Positions 15,673-23,595 of a stretch of 38,018 nt of DNA are shown here, piece by piece. The stretch is from contig CADCHI010000022.1 in NCBI GenBank assembly GCA_902801165.1, positions 1 through 38,018 on the forward strand. Direction: 5' to 3'. Source of the DNA: an uncultured Eubacteriales bacterium (lineage in GTDB: Bacteria; Bacillota; Clostridia; Christensenellales; Aristaeellaceae). How positions within the stretch are numbered: position 1 is the first letter of the stretch; each line of letters opens with the position of its first letter. The notes beneath the pieces are model-generated. The model worked only from the letters and a program-made list of their open reading frames with translations. It searched no databases and had not been told where the DNA came from. Position numbers and translations under genes: made by a program.

Positions 15673-18600
15673 GTGGCAAAGCAATCCTCAAATAAGAATA
15701 AGAAGATCGTCTGGCGTCGGCCCAGGCCCCTGGGCCCGGCCCCCGCGCTCATCGCGCTGGTGGGCGCCGTCGCCATACTGGTCACCTATCTCGCGCAGAA
15801 CAGCCCCCTATCCGGCAGCGCCACCCGCGCCGCCGCCCAGGAGGCCTCCGGGCTGCGCATCAGCGAGGTCATGACCGCGAACGCCTCCACCCGCGTGGGC
15901 AACGCGGGGGGGATCGTGGACTGGATCGAGCTGCAGAACACCTCCTCGAAGCCGGTGGACCTGACGGGCTACGCCCTGATGCGGGAGACCAAGCCCGCCC
16001 AGGCCTTCGCCTTCCCCAGCGGCGTGCTCCAGCCCGGCGAGTACGTGGTGGTCTACGCCGACGGCAGCGGGCAGGAGATCCAGGAGGACGGCTATCACGC
16101 GTCCTTCGCACTGCCCGCCTCCGGCGAGAACCTGGCCCTGCTGGACAAGCGGGGCGACGGGGTGGACCTGGTGGAGATCCCGTCCCTGGCCAGGGACCAG
16201 GTCTACTGCCGGGATGCCACCGGCGCGTGGCAGATCAGCGACTATCCCACCCCGGGCCAGGCGAACCGCGTGGAGCGCTTCAGCGGCACTGAGGGCGAGG
16301 ATCGCCCCATCGTCCTGCAGCAGGGACCTGTGGAGATCAGCGAGGTGATGGCGGACAACGCCACCTTCTTCCCGGATGAGACCGGGGCCTGCCCGGACTA
16401 CGTGGAGATCCACAACACCTCCGCCTCCAGCGTGAACCTGGAGGGCTGGTACCTGTCCGACCGCTCGGACAAGCTGATGCGGTGGCGCTTCCCCTCGGTC
16501 ACGCTGCCCGCGGGCGGCTACCTGGCCGTGCACTGCTCCGGCAGGAGCGGCTCGGTGGAGGGCCACCTGCACGCCAATTTCAAGATTTCCAACAAGGGCG
16601 ACAACGTGTTCCTGACCGACCCGGACGGGGCCACGGTCAGCCACGTGAAGACCCCGGTGATGGAGCCGGACCAGGCCTATTCGCTGCTGGAGACCGGCTG
16701 GACCAAGCAGTTCTCGCCCTCCCCGAACTACCCCAACACTCCTGAGGGGGCGGATGCCGCCGCGAGCAGCATCGACAGCGCGAACACGAAGGGCGTCACC
16801 ATCACCGAGGTGCTGGCCTCCTCCTCCAAGTCCGACGACTGGATCGAGCTGTACAACAACTCCAGCGAGGCGGTGGACCTGTCCGGCTACGGCCTGTCCG
16901 ACAACGCAGACCGGCCCCGGAAGTGGCAGTTCCCCTCCGGCACGGTTATCCAGCCGGGCCAGTACCTGGGCGTGTTCGCCAACGGGCTGAACACCTCCGC
17001 GGCGGACCGCATCCAGACCAACTACAACCTGTCCGCCGACGGCGGCTATTCCGTGGTGCTCTCCGAGCCCAACGGGCACATCATCGACCGGCTGTTCGTG
17101 CCCATGCAGTATGAGGACATCTCCTTCGGCCGCATGGAGACCCAGAACGCGGTGCGCTACTTCACTACGGTGACGCCCGGCGCGCCCAACGACAGCTCCA
17201 GCTACTACGGCCGCGCGCCGAAGCCCATCTATTCGGTGATGGGCGGCCTGTACAAGACCGGCGACACGCTGTCTGTGGAGCTGTCCGTACCCTCCGGCTG
17301 CCGGGCCTACTACACGCTGGACTATACCGACCCCACCGAGAGCTCCACGCTCTATACCGGGCCGATCACCGTCACGGGGACGACGATCCTGCGCACGCGG
17401 GTCTACGGCGAGGGCTACCTGGAGTCCTTTATGGACACCCAGAGCTACCTGTACGACGTGAACAACGGGGGAGGGACCGTGTTCGTGGTCTCCCTGGTGA
17501 GCGATCCCTACAACCTCACCAGCGACGAGGCGGGCATCATGGTCAAGGGCCCCAACGCCCTGCCGAACTACCCCTACGGCTCCATGAACAAGGGTGCCAA
17601 CTTCTGGATGGATTGGGAGCGCGAGGCCCACGTCGAGGTGTTCAACCCCGACGGCAGCACGATGATCTCTCAGGAGTGCGGCATCAAGCTGCACGGCCAG
17701 TACAGCCGCGCCGAGAAGCAGAAGGCCTTCAAGGTGATCGCCCGCAGCAAGTACGGCGCGAACCGCTTCCAGGCGGCCATCTTCTCCCACCGGCCCTATA
17801 CGGACTACCAGTCCTTCCTGCTGCGCTCGTCCAGCGAGGACGGCTACAAGACCCGCTTCCGCGACGCGCTGCTGCAGCGGCTGGCGGAGGGCGGCGACGT
17901 GGACTACCAGGAGACCGAGATCGGCGTGCTGTACATCGACGGCCAGTACTGGGGCCACTACAACCTGCGCGAGCGCATCAACACCGCCAACATCTGCCAG
18001 TTCGAGGGCTGGGAGGGCGACGAGGACGACCTGGACCTGATCAAGGCCAACACCAACGTGATGCAGGGCTCCAACGACACCATGGTCCAGCTGCTGGATT
18101 GGGTCAAGAGCCACGACATGAAGACCGAAGAGGCCTGGAATGTCATCGACAGCGCCATCGACGTGCAGAACTACATCGAATACATGGCGGTGGAGATGTA
18201 CACAGGCAACACGGACACGCTGAACGTGAAGCGCTACCGGAACCCCAAGACGGACGGCAAGTGGCGCTGGGTGCTGTTCGACCTGGACTGGGCCTTCTAC
18301 ACCGACACCAATTCCCCCAAGCGCTGGCTGACGCCGGGCGGCATGGGCAACAAGAACCGCACCGACAACACGCTGTTCATCGCCTGCATGAAGAACCCGA
18401 CCTTCTGCGATCGGTTCCTCACCTTCCTGGGCGAGAAGATGGCGACCACCTACAGCGCCGACAACATCACGAAGATGGCCGAGGAGTTCTACAACGCCAT
18501 CGAGCCGCTGATGCCGGACCACTACGCGCGGTGGGACTTCACCGAATCCGAGCACAAGTCGGAGGTGCGCAGGTTTATCCGCTACGCGCAGTCGCGCCCG

Positions 18601-18729
18601 GGACGCATGCTGCAGTTCATCAAGTACAACGACTATCTGCCGCTGAGCAAGGCGCAGATGGAGCAGTATTTCGGCACGGTGATGACGCAGCTGGGCGTGA
18701 GCTACGAGGACATCAAGAAGCCGACGTGA
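15673..18729 (+). CDS. Membrane-anchored lamin-tail-domain / CotH kinase family protein (second copy)
   Basis: The product has 1018 residues. The start chosen is GTG 15673, 7 bases after GGAGG (15661-15665); the ATG at 15655 lies upstream of that site. A basic N-terminus precedes one membrane segment (about residues 25-42). Three LTD domains follow (about 55-175, 215-345, 370-490), each with a D(W/Y)(I/V)E(L/I) signature, then a chitobiase C-terminal-type domain (YYTLDYTDPTESSTLYTG). The CotH domain at about 600-1000 has D848 in GNTDTLN and D870/D872 in FDLDWAF, matching the metal-binding acids of CotH kinases. Domain order is the same as at 538-3432. It is first in a run of same-strand genes with a VTC polymerase and DUF4956 protein. 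CotH is a known protein kinase; activity here is inferred. Confidence 0.88.
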   Translation: MAKQSSNKNKKIVWRRPRPLGPAPALIALVGAVAILVTYLAQNSPLSGSATRAAAQEASGLRISEVMTANASTRVGNAGGIVDWIELQNTSSKPVDLTGYALMRETKPAQAFAFPSGVLQPGEYVVVYADGSGQEIQEDGYHASFALPASGENLALLDKRGDGVDLVEIPSLARDQVYCRDATGAWQISDYPTPGQANRVERFSGTEGEDRPIVLQQGPVEISEVMADNATFFPDETGACPDYVEIHNTSASSVNLEGWYLSDRSDKLMRWRFPSVTLPAGGYLAVHCSGRSGSVEGHLHANFKISNKGDNVFLTDPDGATVSHVKTPVMEPDQAYSLLETGWTKQFSPSPNYPNTPEGADAAASSIDSANTKGVTITEVLASSSKSDDWIELYNNSSEAVDLSGYGLSDNADRPRKWQFPSGTVIQPGQYLGVFANGLNTSAADRIQTNYNLSADGGYSVVLSEPNGHIIDRLFVPMQYEDISFGRMETQNAVRYFTTVTPGAPNDSSSYYGRAPKPIYSVMGGLYKTGDTLSVELSVPSGCRAYYTLDYTDPTESSTLYTGPITVTGTTILRTRVYGEGYLESFMDTQSYLYDVNNGGGTVFVVSLVSDPYNLTSDEAGIMVKGPNALPNYPYGSMNKGANFWMDWEREAHVEVFNPDGSTMISQECGIKLHGQYSRAEKQKAFKVIARSKYGANRFQAAIFSHRPYTDYQSFLLRSSSEDGYKTRFRDALLQRLAEGGDVDYQETEIGVLYIDGQYWGHYNLRERINTANICQFEGWEGDEDDLDLIKANTNVMQGSNDTMVQLLDWVKSHDMKTEEAWNVIDSAIDVQNYIEYMAVEMYTGNTDTLNVKRYRNPKTDGKWRWVLFDLDWAFYTDTNSPKRWLTPGGMGNKNRTDNTLFIACMKNPTFCDRFLTFLGEKMATTYSADNITKMAEEFYNAIEPLMPDHYARWDFTESEHKSEVRRFIRYAQSRPGRMLQFIKYNDYLPLSKAQMEQYFGTVMTQLGVSYEDIKKPT

Positions 18730-18742
18730 TCCCGCTTCGCCG

Positions 18743-18760
18743 CCCGGGCTTCGGCCCGGG
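18743..18760 (+). terminator. UUCG hairpin between CotH and VTC genes
   Basis: CCCGGGC-TTCG-GCCCGGG has no T tail. It is more likely a message-stabilising or processing hairpin inside the operon than a full terminator. Confidence 0.5.
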
Positions 18761-18797
18761 ACGGCACGGACATCGGCAATTATGGAGAGGGTTGAGT

Positions 18798-19505
18798 ATG
18801 CAGCAGAAGAGAAACGGCCTGCCCGCCCGGCATGAATTGAAGTACTTCATCAATCCGGCGGAGCTGGAGGCCCTGCGGGCGCGGCTTCGCGGCGCGCTGA
18901 CCCTGGACAGCCACTGCGTGGGCGGCAAGCCCTACGTCATACGGTCGCTGTACTTTGACGACATAGAGGATTCCGCCTTCTACGACAAGCAGTCGGGCGT
19001 GATGCACCGCGACAAGTACCGCATCCGCATCTATCGCTACTCGGACAAGGAGATCTTCCTGGAGCGCAAGCGCAAGCTCGGCGACTTGATCCAGAAGTCC
19101 TCCGTGCAGATCACCCGGCGGCTGTGCGACCAGCTGATCGAGGGCAACCCGGCGGGGTTGCACAAGTCCTCCAACGCGCTGCTGCAGGACGTGTACGTGC
19201 AGATGCGCACGCGGCTGCTGCGGCCCAGGGTGATCGTGGACTACGCCCGGGAGGCCTACCTGCACCCGGCGGAGGACGTGCGGATCACCTTCGACCTGAG
19301 CCTGCGCTCCGGGCTGTTCAGCCGGGACCTGTTCAACCCGAACCTGCCCACCGTCTGCCCCCACGACCGCAACGTGGAGATCCTGGAGGTCAAGTTCAAC
19401 AACTACCTGCCGGACTACATCGCCGCCCTGCTTAGCGGCACCGAGGCGGAGCGCAGCGCCGTGTCCAAGTACATACTCTGCCGGCGCTACGAGCCCCTGG
19501 CATAA
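18798..19505 (+). CDS. VTC-domain polyphosphate polymerase family protein
   Basis: The product has 235 residues, a complete bacterial VTC domain with no SPX domain. Tunnel residues expected in the family are visible: RHELKY (R11, E13, K15), IRSLYFDD, KYRIRIYR (K73 to R80), ERKRK (89-93), RPRVIVDY, the acidic-basic pair E197/K199 in LEVKFNNYLPDYI, and SKYILC at the end. In yeast, Vtc4 makes polyphosphate from ATP and passes it across the vacuole membrane. The bacterial protein has no membrane segment, so it would act at the inner face with a partner, most likely the DUF4956 protein encoded next. GGAGAG lies upstream of the ATG. It shares the triphosphate-tunnel fold with the CYTH protein at 5431. 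Confidence 0.88.
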   Translation: MQQKRNGLPARHELKYFINPAELEALRARLRGALTLDSHCVGGKPYVIRSLYFDDIEDSAFYDKQSGVMHRDKYRIRIYRYSDKEIFLERKRKLGDLIQKSSVQITRRLCDQLIEGNPAGLHKSSNALLQDVYVQMRTRLLRPRVIVDYAREAYLHPAEDVRITFDLSLRSGLFSRDLFNPNLPTVCPHDRNVEILEVKFNNYLPDYIAALLSGTEAERSAVSKYILCRRYEPLA

Positions 19506-19521
19506 GCGCACATCGTGACCT

Positions 19522-19550
19522 TTGGATAGAGACTATCCCTGATATACATT
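19522..19550 (+). promoter_or_regulatory. Possible internal promoter/palindrome before DUF4956 gene
   Basis: TTGGAT (19522-19527) and TACATT (19545-19550) are 17 bases apart, and GGATAG/CTATCC (19524-19538) is a small palindrome. It is weak and read by eye. Confidence 0.25.
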
Positions 19551-19575
19551 CAGATCAACAGGAGGAAGAAAGCCC

Positions 19576-20235
19576 ATGAACAGCATCTTTGCCAATCTCT
19601 TCAGCTCCCAAACCATCACCCCCGCGTCCTTTCCCACGATCCTGCTCTCCCTGGTGCTCGCGCTGGCGGCGGGCCTGTTCATCGCGTGGATCTACCGGCG
19701 CAACTATCGCGGCGTGATGTACTCCAACAACTTCACGCTGACCCTGGTGATGATGACGCTGATCACCTGCCCGGTGGTCATGTGCATTCGCGAGTCCATC
19801 CAGCTCTCCATGGGCATGGTCGGCGCGCTGTCCATCGTCCGCTTCCGCACCGCTGTCAAGGACCCGCTGGACACCGCCTACATGTTCTGGGCGCTGACCA
19901 TGGGCATCCTGCTGGGTGCGGGCCAGTTCTTCCTGACCGCCTGCGCGGTGGTGGGCATCGGCCTGCTGCTGACCCTGCTGGTGCACATCCAGTCCAAGGG
20001 CATCAACAGCTATCTGCTGGTCATCCGCATGGGCGAGGAGGCCGAGCGCCAGGCCAACCAGCTGGTCAACGGCCTGAAGGTGCAGCAGCTGAAGAGCAAG
20101 ACCGTCACCGGCAACGGCATTGAAGCCACCTATGAGGTGCGCGTGGAGAAGCCCGACGCCCTGCTGAACAAGCTGCGCGGCGTGCCCGGCGTCTACGACG
20201 CGACCCTGGTCTCCTATCAGGGCGAGGCCGTCTGA
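19576..20235 (+). CDS. DUF4956 membrane protein
   Basis: The product has 219 residues. About four hydrophobic segments lie at 20-40, 50-70, 78-90 and 105-138. The conserved-looking stretch ESIQLSMGMVGALSIVRFRTAVKDPLDTAYMFWA is characteristic of DUF4956 proteins. The soluble C-terminus (about 150-219) has a ferredoxin-like pattern ending GVPGVYDATLVSYQGE. Its function is unknown. DUF4956 genes are repeatedly found beside VTC-domain genes, which suggests a membrane partner or polyphosphate channel analogous to the membrane part of yeast VTC. It lies 70 bases after the VTC gene with AGGAGG 8 bases before the ATG, and 37 bases before the LTD protein gene. Confidence 0.85.
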   Translation: MNSIFANLFSSQTITPASFPTILLSLVLALAAGLFIAWIYRRNYRGVMYSNNFTLTLVMMTLITCPVVMCIRESIQLSMGMVGALSIVRFRTAVKDPLDTAYMFWALTMGILLGAGQFFLTACAVVGIGLLLTLLVHIQSKGINSYLLVIRMGEEAERQANQLVNGLKVQQLKSKTVTGNGIEATYEVRVEKPDALLNKLRGVPGVYDATLVSYQGEAV

Positions 20236-20272
20236 TCCAACCGGCGACATCTGATAATTGGGAGTGATCCTC

Positions 20273-21541
20273 TTGACCGATAACAACAGGCCGGTGCGCC
20301 CGCAGTCGAGCGGGCAGCCCAGCCGGTTCGGAGACCTGAACGACAGCCGCCCGGCGCAGCGCGGCGCGGCGCCCGCGGGGAACAGGGCCTATGCCAGCCA
20401 GCGCCCCGCGGCAAGCCCGCGTCCCGCGCAGAGGCCGGCGGCCCAGGCTCCGCGTCCGGCGGCGAATCCGCGCCCGAAGGCCGCGCCCCAGGGCGTCAGC
20501 GGCGGCAGGCTGCCCCGGGGCTTTGTGCCCCTGCTGGGCGTGTGCGTGGCGATCATCGCGCTGGGACTGGTGCTCCAGGGCCTGATGCCCGGCGGCTTCA
20601 GCCTCGGCGGGACCCAGGACAAGGCTGAGCGGCCCGTGGCCGCCCAGGTTTCCGAGATCCACGGCGAGGGCCCGGTGCGCCTCAACGAGATCATGAGCGC
20701 CAACGGCGGCGTGCTGGTGGATGCCAACGGCGCCACGCCCGACTGGATCGAGGTGGCCAACATCGGCAACCGTCCCGTCAACCTCCAGGGCTACATACTG
20801 GCCAAGAGCGCCAAGGCGGGCAACGTGTTCGTGTTCCCGGACGTGATTCTCCAGGCCGGCGAGTGCGCCATCGTCTACGCCGACAGCACCCTCCAGGCGG
20901 AGCTTGGGGAGGAGCTGCACGCGCCCTTCCGCCTGTCCTCCGGCGGCGACGTGTTGATGCTGTTCAATACGGCGGACGTGGCCGTGGACACGGTGAACAT
21001 CCCCGCGCTGGCGGAGAACGAAGCCTACGTGCGCCGGGACCGCAACAGCTGGGCCAAGGACACGCGGACCACGCCGGGCCTTCTGAACACCGATGAGAAC
21101 TACCAGGCCATGACCAGTGTGGTGCAGTCCGCCAACGTGCAGCTGGGCGAGATCGTGGCCTCCAACACCCAGTACGGGCTGGACGAGAACGGCGTGGCCC
21201 AGGACTACGTGCTGCTGCGCAACACCTCCGGCGCCGACGTGGACATCAGCGGCTGGTATCTGTCGGACAACCCGCAGCTGCCTCGCCTGTGGAAGTTCCC
21301 CAGCGGCGTGGTGGTGCCCGCGGGCGGCACCCTGCTGGTGCACTGCTCCGGCATGAACCGCCTGGACAACCCGGCCCACCTGCACACCGGCTTCCGGCTG
21401 AGCAGCGAGGGCGAGACCATTACGCTGAGCAACGCCAATGGCCAGCCGGTGGACACCGCGACCTACGACCTGCTGAGGACCGACACCGCCTACATTCGCG
21501 GCTCGGACGGCAGCTGGAGCGTCGGAACGCCCACCGCCTGA
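20273..21541 (+). CDS. Membrane-anchored protein with two lamin-tail domains
   Basis: The product has 422 residues. I chose TTG 20273 with GGGAG 8 bases upstream; an in-frame TTG at 20258 would begin within that site. An N-terminal tail rich in Pro, Arg and Ala (about 85 residues) is followed by one membrane segment (FVPLLGVCVAIIALGLVLQG). Two extracytoplasmic LTD domains follow, at about 135-255 and 285-420, with LNEIMSANGG, PDWIEVAN and ISGWYLSDN signatures. The CotH and chitobiase-type modules of the two larger LTD proteins are absent. The long basic cytoplasmic tail could contact polyphosphate or the neighbouring VTC protein; that is speculation. LTD domains in bacteria are thought to mediate surface or membrane association. 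Confidence 0.8.
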   Translation: MTDNNRPVRPQSSGQPSRFGDLNDSRPAQRGAAPAGNRAYASQRPAASPRPAQRPAAQAPRPAANPRPKAAPQGVSGGRLPRGFVPLLGVCVAIIALGLVLQGLMPGGFSLGGTQDKAERPVAAQVSEIHGEGPVRLNEIMSANGGVLVDANGATPDWIEVANIGNRPVNLQGYILAKSAKAGNVFVFPDVILQAGECAIVYADSTLQAELGEELHAPFRLSSGGDVLMLFNTADVAVDTVNIPALAENEAYVRRDRNSWAKDTRTTPGLLNTDENYQAMTSVVQSANVQLGEIVASNTQYGLDENGVAQDYVLLRNTSGADVDISGWYLSDNPQLPRLWKFPSGVVVPAGGTLLVHCSGMNRLDNPAHLHTGFRLSSEGETITLSNANGQPVDTATYDLLRTDTAYIRGSDGSWSVGTPTA

Positions 21542-21550
21542 CGGATGATG

Positions 21551-21600
21551 AAGGGGCTGCCCCCAAATGACCAATCGCGGTCACGAAGGGGCGGCCCCTT
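21551..21600 (+). terminator. Terminator-like hairpin between LTD and SH3-like genes
   Basis: AAGGGGCTGCCCC (21551-21563) pairs with GGGGCGGCCCCTT (21588-21600), with an inner TGACC/GGTCA stem, followed by TTGGGTT. The spacer to 21711 contains no gene and looks like a decayed dispersed repeat. Confidence 0.5.
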
Positions 21601-21711
21601 TGGGTTATCAAAAAAACCAAAGATTTTCTCCAAAGCTGCAACCCACGGCGGGACTGCGCCGTCCAAGAAATGGAAAGAGGGGGCGAAGCTCCCGCGCGAG
21701 GAGGAATCGGC

Positions 21712-22788
21712 ATGAAGAGGAAGATGTTGACCTGGGTGTGCGCGCTGCTGCTGGCGCTGTCCGCCGTCGGCGCGATGGCGGGCGTGAGCGCCTCGCCCAA
21801 GCAGGACCTGGCCCTCAGGACGGGGCCGAACACCCGCTATGTGTGGCTGGACATGATGCCCCAGTCCACCCGGATCATCGCCTATGAGTACGAGGAGGGC
21901 AACGATGTCACCTGGGTGCTGGTGGAGTATGAGAGCGGCGGCAAGCTCTACCGCGGCTACACCGGCCTCAAGCGCATGACGGTGAACGGCAACATTCCCT
22001 GGGCGGACCACCTGTGGCAGAGCGCGTCTTTGACGGAGGACTGCCCGGTGTACGCCGCGCCTTCGGAGCGGGGCGCGTGGAGGGCCAAGCTGTCCGAGGA
22101 CGACGCGGTGACGCTGCTGGGCTACGAGAACGGCTACGCCTACATCGAGTTCTACGATCAGGCCAACGGCGCGGACAGCCGGGGCTACATATACGATTGG
22201 GAGCTGGACGACGGCCTTTACGGCGAGAGCGGCATGCTGGGCGGCTTCGGCGGGGAGTACGACGACGATGACGGCGGGCAGAACGGTGAGAGCGGCATGC
22301 TCGGCGGTGGCGTCGGCTTCTGGCTGGACGACGGCGCGGGGCACGACGCCATCGAGGGCGTCCCGGCCACGCCGAACCAGCGGCTGGCGCTGCGGGGCTG
22401 CCCGGACCGGCACAGCGTGTGGCTGGGCCACATGCCCCAGTCGACCCAGATCACCGCGCTGGAGTATGAAAAGGGCAACGGCGTCACCTGGGTGCTGATC
22501 GAGTACTGGAAGGACGGCAAGCTGTGCCGGGGCTACACCGGCCTGAAGCGCATGACGGTGCATGGCGACATTCCCTGGGCGGACCACCTGGGGACCCGCG
22601 TCCGGGCGAACTGGTCCGGCACCATCTACGCCGCGCCGGACTGGGCCGCTGCCGAGCGGGATTGGCTGAACGCCGGCGAGTCCGTCACGCTGCTGGAGTA
22701 CGACGGGGAGTTCGCGTTCGTCGAGTTCTACGATGACAGCGAGCAGTTCAACAGTCGGGGCTACGTGCCTGCGGACATGATCGACTGA
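21712..22788 (+). CDS. Secreted protein with tandem SH3-like repeats
   Basis: The product has 358 residues. A signal peptide (about 1-24, cleavage after AMA) leads to two homologous halves. Each starts LALR(T)G(P)...VWL(D/G)(M/H)MPQSTxI and continues TWVLxEY, LxRGYTGLKRMTV(N/H)G and IPWADHL. Each then has a second unit ending (Y)AYIEFYD or FAFVEFYD with SRGY. These are bacterial SH3-like (SH3b) folds, often used to bind peptidoglycan or peptides. A Gly/Asp linker (about 160-215) separates the halves, with GESGMLGG repeated. AGGAGG lies 8 bases before ATG 21712. It is last in the CotH/VTC run and lacks any catalytic domain. Confidence 0.75.
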   Translation: MKRKMLTWVCALLLALSAVGAMAGVSASPKQDLALRTGPNTRYVWLDMMPQSTRIIAYEYEEGNDVTWVLVEYESGGKLYRGYTGLKRMTVNGNIPWADHLWQSASLTEDCPVYAAPSERGAWRAKLSEDDAVTLLGYENGYAYIEFYDQANGADSRGYIYDWELDDGLYGESGMLGGFGGEYDDDDGGQNGESGMLGGGVGFWLDDGAGHDAIEGVPATPNQRLALRGCPDRHSVWLGHMPQSTQITALEYEKGNGVTWVLIEYWKDGKLCRGYTGLKRMTVHGDIPWADHLGTRVRANWSGTIYAAPDWAAAERDWLNAGESVTLLEYDGEFAFVEFYDDSEQFNSRGYVPADMID

Positions 22789-22834
22789 GGCGGGAGGCCC
22801 CGCCGGACCTCGACACAGGGGAGAGATGAAGGAC

Positions 22835-23389
22835 ATGGAATACTTCGACGTTTGCGACGCGCAGGGCAACCCTACGGGCGAGATCGTGGCCCGGGACGTC
22901 GCCCACCGGGAGGGCATTCGCCACCGCACGGCCCACGTGTGGGTGGTGCGCCGGGTGGATGGGCGCTGGCAGGTGCTGCTGCAAAAGCGCAGCGCGAACA
23001 AGGATTCCTTCCCGGGCAAGTACGACACCTCCTCCGCCGGGCACATCCAGGCCGGGGACGCGCCGCTGGCCTCCGCCCTGCGGGAGCTGGCGGAGGAGCT
23101 GGGGATCCATGCCGCGCCGGAGCAGCTGCGTCCGGCGGGCACCTTCGACATCCGCTTCGAGAAGGAGTTCCATGGCAAGCTCTTCCGGGACAACGAGCTG
23201 GCCCACGTGTTCGTCTATATGGAGCCGGTGGACATCGAACAGCTGACGCTCCAGGCCGACGAGGTGGAGCGGGTGGACTGGTTCGACCTGGAGGCGACCT
23301 GGGCCGAGCTGCCGACCCGGCGGGACGTGTACTGCGTGCCGACGCCGGGGATGGAGGTGCTGAGGAAGTACCTGGGGAATGAGGAATGA
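22835..23389 (+). CDS. NUDIX hydrolase (isopentenyl-diphosphate isomerase-like subfamily)
   Basis: The product has 184 residues from ATG 22835, where homologues commonly begin with MEYFDV-like sequence; ATG 22826 is an alternative but crowds the GGGGAG site. The Nudix box spans residues 69-91 (GHIQAGDAPLASALRELAEE, then LGI). It has Asp75 where the consensus has Glu, while R83, E84, E87 and E88 are intact. The LLQKRSANKDSFPGKYDTS stretch is typical of the subgroup related to IPP isomerase and YfcD. Such enzymes hydrolyse nucleoside or other diphosphates linked to another moiety; the substrate is unknown. Low-complexity repeat sequence overlaps the last codons. Confidence 0.85.
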   Translation: MEYFDVCDAQGNPTGEIVARDVAHREGIRHRTAHVWVVRRVDGRWQVLLQKRSANKDSFPGKYDTSSAGHIQAGDAPLASALRELAEELGIHAAPEQLRPAGTFDIRFEKEFHGKLFRDNELAHVFVYMEPVDIEQLTLQADEVERVDWFDLEATWAELPTRRDVYCVPTPGMEVLRKYLGNEE

Positions 23390-23497
23390 GGAATTGGGAA
23401 TTAATTGAGAATTGAGACATCGAGCGCCTGGAAAACAGCCCGGTGGGCTGTTTTCAGCGAGATGGGGCCGGAAGGCCCGAAGAATTGAGAATTAAAG
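23376..23497. repeat. AATTGAGAATTG low-complexity repeats around a hairpin repeat
   Basis: GAATGAGGAATGAGGAATTG-type units start inside the NUDIX stop region and run to about 23416; a short one recurs at 23481-23497. They resemble the inverse of 9651-9692. Between them lies a 37-bp unit (23414-23450) found again at 37676-37712 with 34 identities. No gene is seen in 23390-23595. Confidence 0.75.
23431..23455 (+). terminator. Terminator-like hairpin after NUDIX gene
   Basis: GAAAACAGCCC and GGGCTGTTTTC form a perfect 11-bp stem with a 3-base loop ending in TTTTC. The descending arm supplies the T run. Confidence 0.7.
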
Positions 23498-23595
23498 GAT
23501 GCCTCGGCTGACATGACGTATTTGGAAATTGAGTTAGTGGAACGAGACGACTGACAATATACAACCAGAATTGGGGATTGAAGGCGGGTGAGCGC

